In this document: positions 8,552 to 15,890 of the stretch, in pieces
How positions within the stretch are numbered: position 1 is the first letter of the stretch
Layout of the letters: the number at the start of each line of letters is the position of its first letter
NCBI GenBank assembly: GCA_017609985.1
Contig: JAFCCW010000001.1
Span: 80,397 to 116,188 of the forward strand
DNA from: Candidatus Iainarchaeum sp.
GTDB lineage: Archaea > Iainarchaeota > Iainarchaeia > Iainarchaeales > JAFCCW01
Length of the DNA stretch: 35,792 nt
Direction of reading: 5' to 3'
Translations under genes and position numbers: made by a program
The notes under the pieces: model-generated
Told to the model about the DNA's origin: nothing
Database searches by the model: none
What the model saw: the letters and a program-made list of their open reading frames with translations, nothing else

Positions 8552-9133
8552 TTATGGTGCAGGGAGCAGAAATAATAAAAAAATATAAAGGCAAAATATT
8601 GCCAGCAACTCAACCCACCCCCAAGCAAGAACAAGAATGAAATTCCAAACAATCAAAACCTTTATCATCAACCATGCCTGCTCAGTTGAAATCCTTTTAA
8701 CCGCTAAACGAATCAGATAAATTATTATAGCAAAAATCAAAACCGTAAAAAGCAGAATAGTGAAAAGCTTTAATGCGACAACTTCTGTTGAATGAGACCA
8801 CCCATCAAGGGAAAGCAATGAAAGCAGTCCCGAAGATGCAAACACACCAGTAATAAGGGCAACAGGAAACACAGAAATAACAATTGATGGAAGAAGGGAA
8901 ACAGTAAGAGAAAGCCAGATTTTGCCTTTCTTGAAAAGCCATATTGACAAAAAAGAAACAGCCAAAAACAACAGCACGTGAAACAGCAACAACCCAATGC
9001 TGATTACACCAGCTTCAAATTCATCAAAATAATTAAGGTCTGAAAACCCAACGAAATATAAAAACAGCTCAAAAATCAGGAAAAGCAATGCAACGGCCAC
9101 CACAACAATTTGCACATTAAGACTTGTTTTCAT
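8552..9133 (-). CDS. Integral membrane protein of unknown function
   Basis: A 193-residue protein made almost wholly of hydrophobic segments, about five predicted membrane spans (around residues 8-28, 43-65, 72-98, 118-146, 157-190). Only short loops hold charges, such as FKKGK and RLAVKRIST. No catalytic motif or family is recognised. It is convergent with the RPA gene, ending 9 nt from it. A well-placed TATA-like box about 24 nt before the ATG supports a real, leaderless gene rather than a chance frame. Confidence 0.7.
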   Translation of the reverse strand: MKTSLNVQIVVVAVALLFLIFELFLYFVGFSDLNYFDEFEAGVISIGLLLFHVLLFLAVSFLSIWLFKKGKIWLSLTVSLLPSIVISVFPVALITGVFASSGLLSLLSLDGWSHSTEVVALKLFTILLFTVLIFAIIIYLIRLAVKRISTEQAWLMIKVLIVWNFILVLAWGWVELLAIFCLYIFLLFLLPAP

Positions 9134-9152
9134 CGAGCTACAAGGAATTTGA

Positions 9153-9163
9153 GATATATAAAT
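9153..9163 (-). promoter_or_regulatory. TATA box of the membrane protein gene
   Basis: On the minus strand the stretch ATTTATATATC lies about 20-30 nt before the ATG at 9133, at the spacing expected for a leaderless archaeal transcript. Confidence 0.55.
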
Positions 9164-9178
9164 TTTTGTAGAATAAAA

Positions 9179-9217
9179 TTCACCGGAAACCCAGAGCCCA
9201 AAAGCAATTTTAAATAA
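9179..9217 (+). repeat. Imperfect direct repeat, left copy
   Basis: Begins TTCACCGGAAACCCAG and runs into a TATA-like TTTTAAATAA. About 19 of the first 25 positions match the copy at 10017-10056, which begins TTCACCGGCAAGCCAG. The GC-rich core stands out in AT-rich intergenic DNA. The two copies bracket the two-gene module at 9312-9993; each also lies upstream of a plus-strand gene, so a shared upstream promoter element is an alternative. Confidence 0.4.
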
Positions 9218-9280
9218 CAGAATTATAATTTTTATTGAGCAGGCTAAGAAAGTGGTTGAAAGAAAGAATTAAAAAGTAGT

Positions 9281-9299
9281 TATAACATTAAATGTTATA
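9281..9299. promoter_or_regulatory. Perfect 19-bp palindrome, likely autoregulatory operator
   Basis: TATAACATT-A-AATGTTATA is a perfect inverted repeat with 9-bp arms and one central base. It lies 12 nt before the ATG at 9312. Its left arm is at the TATA position (about 27 nt upstream) for a leaderless transcript, so a protein bound here would block transcription. The second gene of the module encodes a winged-helix protein, the obvious candidate to bind it. Confidence 0.65.
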
Positions 9300-9311
9300 T
9301 GAGTTGGTTGA

Positions 9312-9647
9312 ATGAGTTTAAAGGAGTATGTCTCAAGGCTAAGCAGAGAGGATTTTATTTATGTCATGATTGAAACAGCAGAAGGAAAGACGGTTAATTT
9401 GACAGTGGTTTATTTCAGTGAATTTGATGGGTTTGCAGAGGAAATTTTTAGGGTTGACTGTGCGCACGGCTTTCTGCACAAGCATTTGCTCTTTAAGCCA
9501 AAGGAAAGAATTGAAATAATTGAAAGAGAACTAAGCGGAGAACTTGACAAAGAGCTTGTTGATGAAATAAAAGCGAACTGGAAAGAAATGAAGAAAAAAT
9601 ATTTCCTATTAAAGAAAAGAGGTGAATTAAGTGGACAAAAAAGTTAA
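9312..9647 (+). CDS. Small TumE-like / DUF7718-like protein, putative toxin
   Basis: A 111-residue protein with two long beta strands (FIYVMIETAEGKTVNLTVVYFSEFDG), a motif RVDCAHGFLHKHLLF, and a C-terminal helix ELVDEIKANWKEMKKKYF. The R-x-D-x-A-H-G-x-x-H-x-H pattern followed by a NW..MK helix recalls small proteins of the TumE / DUF7718 type, which occur beside HVO_A0114-like HTH regulators. This family call is from memory and uncertain. It is the first gene of a two-gene operon: its end overlaps the HTH gene by 17 nt, and a palindromic operator overlaps its promoter. Toxin activity is inference from this context. Confidence 0.5.
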   Translation: MSLKEYVSRLSREDFIYVMIETAEGKTVNLTVVYFSEFDGFAEEIFRVDCAHGFLHKHLLFKPKERIEIIERELSGELDKELVDEIKANWKEMKKKYFLLKKRGELSGQKS

Positions 9648-9993
9648 GGATTTTGAAATCCGCATTGGAAGAGACTTTGGAAAAAAAATAGGCTACTTAA
9701 TTGACCACCCCAAAGAACTGGACAAAGAGCCGAGAAGAGTGCTTTACGTGGACGACCTAGAGATGCTTGCAGCCATAATCTCTAACAAAAAACTGCAGCT
9801 GATAAAATTCATTGGAAACAACAAAATCAGTTCAGTGAGCGAGCTGGCAAAGAAACTGAACCGGAAACAAGAGGCAGTCAGCAGAGACATCAGCAAGCTG
9901 GAGTCAGTAGGACTGCTCAAAAAAGAGAGAAAAGGAAAGAATATTGTGCCAAAGATTGCAGCAAAAAGCATTACTATTTCGCTGACTGGATAG
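9631..9993 (+). CDS. Winged-helix DNA-binding protein, HVO_A0114/TumA-like antitoxin candidate
   Basis: A 120-residue protein. After an N-terminal strand region (RRVLYVDDLEMLAAI), residues about 50-100 form a helix-turn-helix with wing: KKLQLIKFI, ISSVSELAKKLNRKQEAVSRD, ISKLESVGLLKKERKGKN. This order, including the YVDDLEML lead-in, fits the HVO_A0114 family of predicted DNA-binding proteins that act as partners of TumE-like toxins. The start is GTG at 9631, supported by GAGGTGA five nt upstream. Overlap with the preceding gene implies coupled translation. It likely binds the palindrome at 9281-9299 and represses its own operon; that is inference. Confidence 0.72.
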   Translation: MDKKVKDFEIRIGRDFGKKIGYLIDHPKELDKEPRRVLYVDDLEMLAAIISNKKLQLIKFIGNNKISSVSELAKKLNRKQEAVSRDISKLESVGLLKKERKGKNIVPKIAAKSITISLTG

Positions 9994-10016
9994 ATGAAAT
10001 TTAAATCTTTCCAAAG

Positions 10017-10056
10017 TTCACCGGCAAGCCAGTGTCTGAAAAGGATTTAAAAAGAA
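10017..10056 (+). repeat. Imperfect direct repeat, right copy
   Basis: TTCACCGGCAAGCCAG followed by GTGTCTGAAAAGGATTTAAAAAG; partner of 9179-9217. It also carries a TATA-like GGATTTAAAAAG (about 10043-10054) that may be the radA promoter. Confidence 0.4.
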
Positions 10057-10103
10057 ACAATCTTATTTTTAGTGACCAAAAAAAGCAATGCAAAGGGGAA
10101 TTG

Positions 10104-10147
10104 CCTCCCAAAGCAAGTTCCTCAAAAAGCATCTGCTTAAGGAGGAG
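10104..10147 (+). promoter_or_regulatory. radA leader with strong SD and complementary upstream segment
   Basis: A strong ribosome binding site AAGGAGGAG (10139-10147) lies 5-7 nt before the radA ATG. Upstream in the same leader, CCTCCC (10104-10109) and TTCCTC (10118-10123) are complementary to it. Pairing could hide the site; no experimental support is available. Confidence 0.35.
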
Positions 10148-10152
10148 ATAAA

Positions 10153-11100
10153 ATGGGAAAAGAAATAAAAGAAGTCAAAGACCTGCCAGGTGTTGGAACA
10201 ACAGCAGCAGAAAAACTATTTAGTGCAGGATACAAAACACTTGAATCAATAGCAATAGCTTCCCCAATGGAGCTTATAGAAGTAGCTGGATTAGGAGATG
10301 GAACATCAGACAAAGCAATCAAGGCAGCAAGAGATGCTCTTGAAATGGGTTTTGAATCAGCAGACAAGCTTGCAGAGCGAAGAAAACAGGTTGGAAAGAT
10401 CACAACCGGAAGTGAAGCTCTTGATGAACTAATAGGCGGAGGAATAGAAACACAAAGTATTACCGAGGTATATGGAAAAATGGCAAGCGGTAAAACACAG
10501 TGGTGTTTTCAGGCAGCAGTGACTGCTCAGCTTCCAAAAGACAAGGGAGGGTTAGCAGGAAATGTACTGTACATTGACTCAGAAAATAGTTTCAGACCAG
10601 AAAGAGTATCCGCGATTGCAAAAGCACAGGGTCTTGACCCAGACAAGATTCTTAAAAATATTCTAGTTGCAAGAGCATACAATGCAGACCACCAAATTCT
10701 TCTGGCAGAAAAAGCAGTGGACATGATTAAGGAAAAAAACATAAAATTAGTAATAGTTGATTCTTTGACAAGCCAGTTCAGAGCAGAATATATTGGAAGA
10801 GGAAAGCTTGCTGACAGACAGCAAAAGCTAAACCAGCACATGAGAACACTAATGAAACTTGCTGAAATGCAAAACTGTGCATTGCTTGTGACCAACCAAG
10901 TAATGGCCAGGCCAGACATCCTGTTTGGAGACCCGACAGCACCAGTAGGAGGGAATGTTGTAGGACATGCGTCCAAAACCAGGCTTTATTTGAGAAAAAG
11001 CAAGGACGAAAAAAGAATTGCAAAACTTGTTGATTCACCAAGCCTGCCGGACGGAGAAGCAGTTTACAGAGTTACAGAAAATGGAATAGAGGATATGTAA
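10153..11100 (+). CDS. radA: DNA repair and recombination protein RadA
   Basis: The archaeal RecA/Rad51 recombinase, forming filaments on ssDNA for strand exchange. Residues 1-70 form the helix-hairpin-helix N-terminal domain (VKDLPGVGTTAAEKLFSAGY). The ATPase core has Walker A GKMASGKT (residues 108-115), Walker B KLVIVDSLTSQFRAEY (Asp about 203), and the L2 region LLVTNQVMARPD with HASKTRLYLRKSK. Length 315 is typical. The ATG at 10153 follows a near-perfect SD. It stands alone, downstream of the toxin-antitoxin-like module and convergent with nrdG. Confidence 0.97.
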   Translation: MGKEIKEVKDLPGVGTTAAEKLFSAGYKTLESIAIASPMELIEVAGLGDGTSDKAIKAARDALEMGFESADKLAERRKQVGKITTGSEALDELIGGGIETQSITEVYGKMASGKTQWCFQAAVTAQLPKDKGGLAGNVLYIDSENSFRPERVSAIAKAQGLDPDKILKNILVARAYNADHQILLAEKAVDMIKEKNIKLVIVDSLTSQFRAEYIGRGKLADRQQKLNQHMRTLMKLAEMQNCALLVTNQVMARPDILFGDPTAPVGGNVVGHASKTRLYLRKSKDEKRIAKLVDSPSLPDGEAVYRVTENGIEDM

Positions 11101-11111
11101 CTATATCCTCT

Positions 11112-11840
11112 TTATATTCCTCTAACTCCAACTTCCCCAAAAAAAGCTTCTAGCGTTTCAGCAAAAGCAGTTAGCTGAGCAGGAGTAAAAGAATTTTTAT
11201 TCTCAAGAGATCTGTCAATCATTCTTGAATCACTCTTGAATTGCTGAAGAAAAAAACGCTTTGGTTTTCCAGATAAAGAAAGAGAAGAAATCCATTTGCC
11301 AATAGAAACAAGTTTTTCCTCAGAAATAAATTCAGGGATAACAGTTGTGCGAAATTCATAGTCAGGAGCAGAATTTATTATAAGAGAAATAGACTGTTCA
11401 ATCAGTTCAGAATCAACTTCAACTCCTGCAACAGCAGAGTAATCATTTTTTGGAGCTTTAACATCCATTGCCACATAGTCAGCAAGAGATTTTGAAAAAA
11501 CTTTCTTCAAAACAGATGGATTGCCACCATTAGAATCAAGCTTGACTTCAAACCCAAGGTCTTTGACTCTTGAACAAAAATCCAAAAGCCCTGGCTGAAG
11601 AGTTGGTTCTCCGCCAGTGATTGCAACCCCCTGCAACCATTTCTTTTTAGACTCCAAAAAAGAAAAAAATTCTTCAACCGGAATCCTTGGTTCAGAAGGC
11701 TTGCCTAAAGCAAGTTCAGGATTGTAACAAAAAGGACAGCGAAAATTACAAGAATTAGTAAAAACAACACAGGAAAGTTTTCCTGGAAAATCAAGCATTG
11801 AGGTTCGGAGAACCCCGCGAATATCAAAATCAAGACTCAT
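11112..11840 (-). CDS. nrdG: Anaerobic ribonucleotide reductase activating enzyme (radical SAM)
   Basis: A radical-SAM enzyme of 242 residues that uses S-adenosylmethionine and a [4Fe-4S] cluster to place the glycyl radical on NrdD. Cys31, Cys35 and Cys38 (CNFRCPFC) are the cluster ligands, and AITGGEPTLQ is the SAM-binding GGE motif. The opening RGVLRTSMLDFPGKLSCVVFT is typical of the NrdG2-type activase. It is the last gene of the nrd operon, 8 nt after the thioredoxin gene, with AGG upstream of its ATG. The neighbours confirm the substrate. Confidence 0.93.
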   Translation of the reverse strand: MSLDFDIRGVLRTSMLDFPGKLSCVVFTNSCNFRCPFCYNPELALGKPSEPRIPVEEFFSFLESKKKWLQGVAITGGEPTLQPGLLDFCSRVKDLGFEVKLDSNGGNPSVLKKVFSKSLADYVAMDVKAPKNDYSAVAGVEVDSELIEQSISLIINSAPDYEFRTTVIPEFISEEKLVSIGKWISSLSLSGKPKRFFLQQFKSDSRMIDRSLENKNSFTPAQLTAFAETLEAFFGEVGVRGI

Positions 11841-11848
11841 AAAAAAAC

Positions 11849-12112
11849 CTAGTGAAGAGCCTTTTCCACCTCTTCTTTTGGAGGAACTTCAGATTTCCAG
11901 GAAACAAGCTCAGTACCAGAATCATCCACTACAACAAGAGAAGGAGTGCCCATAATTCCATACATTGCTGCTTCTGCAAGACCCTCTGGATCGCCAATAT
12001 TTAGATAGCTAACTGAAACACCACTCTGTTCAAACTCTTTGCCAAGTTCCTTTGCAGATGGACATTTTCCACAGCCTTCTTTCCAAAAAACAAGCAACTT
12101 TATACACAACAC
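11849..12112 (-). CDS. Thioredoxin/glutaredoxin-like protein, probable NrdD reductant
   Basis: An 87-residue thioredoxin-fold protein: LLVFWKEGCGKCPSAKELGKEF holds a redox CGKC motif, and GIMGTPSLVVVDDSG contains the cis-proline (TPSL). It lies between the NrdD glycyl-radical piece and nrdG, so it probably supplies electrons to the reductase; some class III reductases use thioredoxin or NrdH instead of formate. The start is not certain: GTG at 12112 has AGAAG directly before it, and in-frame TTG codons at 12109 and 12097 are possible. Confidence 0.85.
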   Translation of the reverse strand: MLCIKLLVFWKEGCGKCPSAKELGKEFEQSGVSVSYLNIGDPEGLAEAAMYGIMGTPSLVVVDDSGTELVSWKSEVPPKEEVEKALH

Positions 12113-12117
12113 CTTCT

Positions 12118-12267
12118 TTAGATTTTGTAGTTTCCAGCTTGACGGTCAACAAACTCTGCTTTTTTTCCAGAATTCCAGTTTTGTATTTTGCTATAATATC
12201 CAACAACTCTTGTTATTCCTTCGACATTTTCACTTCCACAGTGAACACATTTTGCTTTTAATTCCAT
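12118..12267 (-). CDS. Separate glycyl-radical/zinc C-terminal piece of NrdD
   Basis: A 49-residue ORF: MELKAKCVHCGSENVEG then ITRVVGYYSKIQNWNSGKK and AEFVDRQAGNYKI. This is the extreme C-terminus of class III ribonucleotide reductase: the second CxxC of the zinc site (Cys7, Cys10) and the glycyl-radical loop (R-V-V-G-Y, Gly23), as in the E. coli ending RRVCGYLGS. The large NrdD ORF lacks this part. The ATG shares its A with the nrdD stop (TGATG), and GGAGGTG lies five nt upstream, so reinitiation after nrdD is expected. It is in the -1 frame relative to nrdD. Either the enzyme works as two chains, a ribosomal frameshift fuses them, or the sequence has an indel error. Confidence 0.9.
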   Translation of the reverse strand: MELKAKCVHCGSENVEGITRVVGYYSKIQNWNSGKKAEFVDRQAGNYKI

Positions 12268-14726
12268 CAACACACCTCCGCGACGGACTTTTTTGATTTA
12301 TTAGATTTATCTAATTTTCCAGAATTTTCTTTTTTAATTGAAACCTCTTTTTCAGTTGAACTCTCCTCTTCAGCACCCTGCACAGCAGAGCGAACAAAAC
12401 CACGAGAAATCTTGTCACAATCCTTACAAATAGTAAATTCAGGAGAAATAACTATCTGCGCACTAGGAGTATTGTCCCATGTTCTCTTAACAAGCTCAAA
12501 AATTGCTGCTGGATCCGGCTTTTGTTCTCCAAGAAAAACATGAGTTATTGCGCCAGATTCAATGAGTGTATTGAACTTCGCTTGTTTATCAATTCTTTCG
12601 ATTATATCAACCTCTGAATTAGGAGAAAAATGAACCGAGTTTGTATAATACACATTCTCAGAAGCAACATCGCCCTGAACATAGTCTTTAACAAAATCAA
12701 AACGTCTTAAATCAACTTTAGCCATTCGAGAAGACGCACTCTCAGCAGGAGTTTCCTCGAGAGTAAACTTTAGCTTGTGTTCTTTTTCAAGAGCCTTTAC
12801 CTTGAGATACATTGCAGAGATTATCTTGAGACCCTCTTTGTAAGCATCTTCAGACTCATGAAGTTCTTTGTCAGTCAAATACTTAACACACTCATTCAAT
12901 CCAATTATCCCAATAATATAAGTTGCCTTGTCAGTATCAACATATTTTCTGCCATCTTCAGCAACTTTTCCAATCTGCCAGAGAGGCATGTGAGGAGCAG
13001 ACATAAGCTGGTCAATAAATTTCTTCTTTTGGAGATGTGCCTTTACAGCTAAATCCATCATGGCTTCAACAGTTTTAATTGTTTTACCAGTGTTCTTGGA
13101 TGACTTGAAAGCAGCCTGAGGCAAATTAATGCTTACATTCTGAAAACCACAAAAGCGCATGCTCTCAGGATGCAACACCATATAATTGTCAGTAATTTCA
13201 GTGCGAAGTCTGCAACACATTGAAAGATTTACCTCATCGCGATCAAAAATAAAATAAGGAGAACCATTCTCAGAAGCAATTACACAAGCTTCGCTCAAAA
13301 GCTCGCGCTGTTTTGGATCATCAAAAGAATCCTGATTAACATGAAGATCAAATTTTGGAAATGGAAAAGGAAGATTGTTTCTGTCACCCTCTCTCCAAAC
13401 CTCCATCAAAGCCCTGCAAAATTGCTGAGCCTCTGCTTCAAAATCAAGATAAGTTAAAATCTTTCCATCAGCAGACTGCTCAAGCTCGCCGTTCTTGTTT
13501 CTGGGAACCTCATCAAGTTTCTCAATCGATCCGTCCTTCTTTTCAAGCATATATTTTCCGCCAGGACCGATGGCAGGAACATTCTTGAGATAAGAAGGGA
13601 TTCCGGTGTGAATATTAAAATCAATAAAGAGTGTCTGGCCACCTCTAGAAAATGCATTCTGAGAACAAGAAAAAATCAAATACTGTGCTTCCTGCTTCAT
13701 TCGCTCAAAAGACATTCCGCGCATTAGCGGCGCATAAAAAAGATTAACATAACTTATTCCAAGAGCCCCGGCATAGTAAGCCTGCATGGAAGCAAGAAAA
13801 GTGTTAAGATGGCCAGTGAGAGTCTGAGCATGCTTTGCGGGCGCAGAAACAGTTGAAAGATTCTCAAGCTTGAGACCATATTTTTTGATATACTCCAAAG
13901 AATGCGCAGAACAATAAGTTCTTATTGGATAACCCAAGTCATGAAGGTGAATTGCACCCTCAAGATGAGCCTTAGAAATATCTTTAGAAAAAAGATTATT
14001 CAACGCAAACTGTTTCAGGATATTTTCCGCAATCGAAAGATTAACTGCTTCAGGATTGTTAGCAGCAACATTTGAATTCTCATTACTCATAGAACTTATG
14101 AGTTGTTTCAAATCATACACCGGCATTCCAATAAGAGTCTGCTTCTCAAGTTTTGACTGATAACCACGATCAAATAATTCAGTGTCAACCAAAGCACGAA
14201 TAAGAGAAGTTGAAATCTTCTTCAAACCAGATTTAAAAATTCGCTCCTCAACAGCATCAGCTATTTCCTCTGCCTCAGCAAGAGGAATGCTTGCCTCTTT
14301 ATGGAGCGCAGAAGCAATCTTGGATTTACTCCACTCAAATAATTCATCCTTGGAAGAGGGCTCCACCAACAAAAGCAAGTCAGTAGAAGAAGCCTTGCCC
14401 CTTACCTTTTTCCTTACTTGAATCTTAGAACGCATTCTCTTGCGCTCGTCCCTGTAAAGAATAAATGCTTTTGCAGTCTTTGCCCTGCCATCTTCAATAA
14501 GAATTTTTTCAACAGAATCCTGAACCTCCTCTATGGTTGGGCTCTTGCCGCCAAAACTCCGCCTTAAATCATTAGTAACTTTTCTGGCAATATTTCTTGC
14601 AGAACCATAATCCTTGCCACCGACAGACTTAGCAGCCTTAAAAATTGCATTTGCAATTTTCTCCTCATTAAAAGGAACAAACCGCCCGTCTCTTTTTTGA
14701 ACATTAGTGAAAAATTCTTCAACCAT
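12267..14726 (-). CDS. nrdD: Anaerobic ribonucleoside-triphosphate reductase, large part
   Basis: The class III reductase makes dNTPs from NTPs without oxygen. Residues about 4-95 form an ATP-cone allosteric domain (VQKRDGRFVPFNEEKIANAI), with a second cone-like part at about 105-200. The catalytic barrel shows LEGAIHLHDLG, HLNTFLASMQAYYAGALG, MCCRLRTE (about 503-509), GFQNVSINLPQ and GLNECVKYL. The first zinc pair CKDC is at residues 767-770. After it the protein ends in about 45 low-complexity K/S/E residues, with no second CxxC and no glycyl-radical loop; those lie in the next ORF. The ATG at 14726 has AGGTG six nt upstream; a GTG at 14735 lies within that site. Confidence 0.94.
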   Translation of the reverse strand: MVEEFFTNVQKRDGRFVPFNEEKIANAIFKAAKSVGGKDYGSARNIARKVTNDLRRSFGGKSPTIEEVQDSVEKILIEDGRAKTAKAFILYRDERKRMRSKIQVRKKVRGKASSTDLLLLVEPSSKDELFEWSKSKIASALHKEASIPLAEAEEIADAVEERIFKSGLKKISTSLIRALVDTELFDRGYQSKLEKQTLIGMPVYDLKQLISSMSNENSNVAANNPEAVNLSIAENILKQFALNNLFSKDISKAHLEGAIHLHDLGYPIRTYCSAHSLEYIKKYGLKLENLSTVSAPAKHAQTLTGHLNTFLASMQAYYAGALGISYVNLFYAPLMRGMSFERMKQEAQYLIFSCSQNAFSRGGQTLFIDFNIHTGIPSYLKNVPAIGPGGKYMLEKKDGSIEKLDEVPRNKNGELEQSADGKILTYLDFEAEAQQFCRALMEVWREGDRNNLPFPFPKFDLHVNQDSFDDPKQRELLSEACVIASENGSPYFIFDRDEVNLSMCCRLRTEITDNYMVLHPESMRFCGFQNVSINLPQAAFKSSKNTGKTIKTVEAMMDLAVKAHLQKKKFIDQLMSAPHMPLWQIGKVAEDGRKYVDTDKATYIIGIIGLNECVKYLTDKELHESEDAYKEGLKIISAMYLKVKALEKEHKLKFTLEETPAESASSRMAKVDLRRFDFVKDYVQGDVASENVYYTNSVHFSPNSEVDIIERIDKQAKFNTLIESGAITHVFLGEQKPDPAAIFELVKRTWDNTPSAQIVISPEFTICKDCDKISRGFVRSAVQGAEEESSTEKEVSIKKENSGKLDKSNKSKKSVAEVC
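12288..12294 (-). promoter_or_regulatory. In-frame A-AAA-AAG slippery heptamer near the end of nrdD
   Basis: On the minus strand the nrdD frame reads TCA AAA AAG TCC, which contains the heptamer A AAA AAG in the phase used for -1 frameshifting, as in E. coli dnaX. A -1 slip here runs without a stop through seven codons into the frame of the 49-residue glycyl-radical ORF. No stimulatory stem-loop was identified, so function is not shown. Confidence 0.45.
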
Positions 14727-14735
14727 AAAACACAC

Positions 14736-15105
14736 CTGTTTTTTTCAAGCATAATAGAGATAGCTTTTTTGTTTATAAAAGATTACTAAGAAAAGACAAC
14801 AGTTAGGAAAAAGCAGTAAACCAAGGTTAAAAGTTCGGAAAGCTAAGGGATATTGCTTGTTTGCGCATTGAGAGTTTGTTTTTTTTCCTAAAAAAACCAG
14901 TTTCCCAAGAAAATACTAAAAAACAGCAGTAAAAAACAACAAAAAGCAAATAAAAAACAAATGAAAAACAAAACAAAAATAGAATAAATGCAAATTAAGC
15001 AGGGTTAGATGAAAAGAGAAACTAGAATTGAAAACCAAAAGCCAGAGGACAGAGGCTAAAAACTAAACTCTGAAAACTGAAAACAGAAATTAATAAAACA
15101 AAAAA
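14736..15105. other. Intergenic A-rich stretch with the nrdD promoter
   Basis: About 370 nt without a credible gene. The minus-strand box CTTTTATAAAC (about 14771-14781), 45-55 nt before the nrdD ATG, is a good TATA candidate. From about 14880 to 15100 the plus strand is strongly A-rich, with runs such as AAAAAACAACAAAAAGCAAA, and contains few G. No RNA gene, repeat array or long hairpin was recognised. Confidence 0.5.
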
Positions 15106-15504
15106 TTAGTGCTGTGGAGAAAAAATGGAAGACTGGGGAGCTAAAGAACCAGATTTAACAGGGGATGAAATTTCTTTGGCAATCTGCCTCAAATCTGTGC
15201 TTCCGATTGAATGATTCTTTTCCAAAGAAGGCTTCTTGAAAACTTTTACAAACGGGCCAGTGCTTATTGGAACTGGTTTTCGCTTAAGCTTCTTGGAATC
15301 AGCTCTTTTCTGAAGAAGAAGATCATGAAGGCTTTGGTTTCCCTCAATAATTTCAGCAGAAACAAAATTACAATCCCTGCACTCATAAATTTCCCCCCAA
15401 GTCTCAGGAGTACAAACCAGATTGTCTTTGACATAAGTTTCAGCGCCAAGTTTCACAAAAACAGACTTTGAAAGACATTTTGGACAGATGCATAAAATCT
15501 TCAA
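15106..15504 (-). CDS. Small zinc-ribbon protein of unknown function
   Basis: A 132-residue protein with an N-terminal zinc ribbon: CPKC at residues 8-11 and CRDC at about 42-45, with LVCTPETWGEIYECRDCNFVSAEI between and after. Residues 65-132 are basic and serine/proline-rich and look disordered. The start is TTG at 15504, supported by AAGTGAT four nt upstream; the nearby ATG is out of frame. The two-strand ribbon is clear, but the partner (RNA, DNA or protein) is unknown. Its gene runs divergently from the SRP RNA. Confidence 0.7.
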   Translation of the reverse strand: MKILCICPKCLSKSVFVKLGAETYVKDNLVCTPETWGEIYECRDCNFVSAEIIEGNQSLHDLLLQKRADSKKLKRKPVPISTGPFVKVFKKPSLEKNHSIGSTDLRQIAKEISSPVKSGSLAPQSSIFSPQH

Positions 15505-15630
15505 TTATATCACTTGTTGGGAGTTTAGCCTTCCGCTTGAAAGCTTGAAAAACTGAATATTATTAATATATTCTTATATAAAAGCTTTGCCGAAAAAAAA
15601 GCAGAAATACACAAAAAACCACCCACAAAA

Positions 15631-15640
15631 GCTTAAAAAC
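15631..15640 (+). promoter_or_regulatory. TATA-like box of the SRP RNA gene
   Basis: GCTTAAAAAC lies 20-29 nt before the inferred first base of the SRP RNA at 15660, the normal archaeal TATA-to-start spacing. Confidence 0.5.
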
Positions 15641-15659
15641 ACCTGCAACAAAGATATTT

Positions 15660-15890
15660 GTGGGCTAGGTTGGGCCGTCAGCGGTGGCTTGTAACCGGAA
15701 ATCCGCTTTATGCCGGAACCGAAGCAGATGGAAAGAGCTTCAAATCGCGAAAAAGCCGCTTTTGCAGCGTCGAACTCCTGTCCTTAAAGAGGCCATGTTA
15801 GAGCAAATCCGCCAGGGTCGGAAGACAGCAACGGTAACTCTGATAAGGACTGCTTTAGGGGTCGCGGGAGGGAGCTGTAAAAACGTTCAC
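15660..15890 (+). ncRNA. Archaeal signal recognition particle RNA (7S RNA)
   Basis: A GC-rich, noncoding block in AT-rich DNA carrying SRP RNA signatures. The 5' domain reads GGGCTAGG ... CTTGTAACCGGAAATCCGC ... ATGCCGG, matching the archaeal Alu-domain loops. The S domain reads CCGCCAGGGTCGGAAGACAG followed by CAACGGTA, the helix-8 SRP54-binding site with a GGAA tetraloop closed by GTC/GAC. The ends pair as helix 1 (GTGGGC at 15660-15665 with GTTCAC at 15885-15890), and six T follow at once, giving the termination point. About 231 nt fits a short archaeal SRP RNA. It guides ribosomes making membrane and secreted proteins. Confidence 0.93.

Noticed and set aside
12267-14726. Intein or group I intron in nrdD
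   Set aside because: The catalytic body is continuous, with no splicing or endonuclease motifs; the low-complexity tail is too short for an intein.
14880-15105. Decayed lysine-rich gene in the A-rich intergenic stretch
   Set aside because: The A-runs recall the lysine-rich genes, but stops occur in all frames and no matching segment could be aligned.
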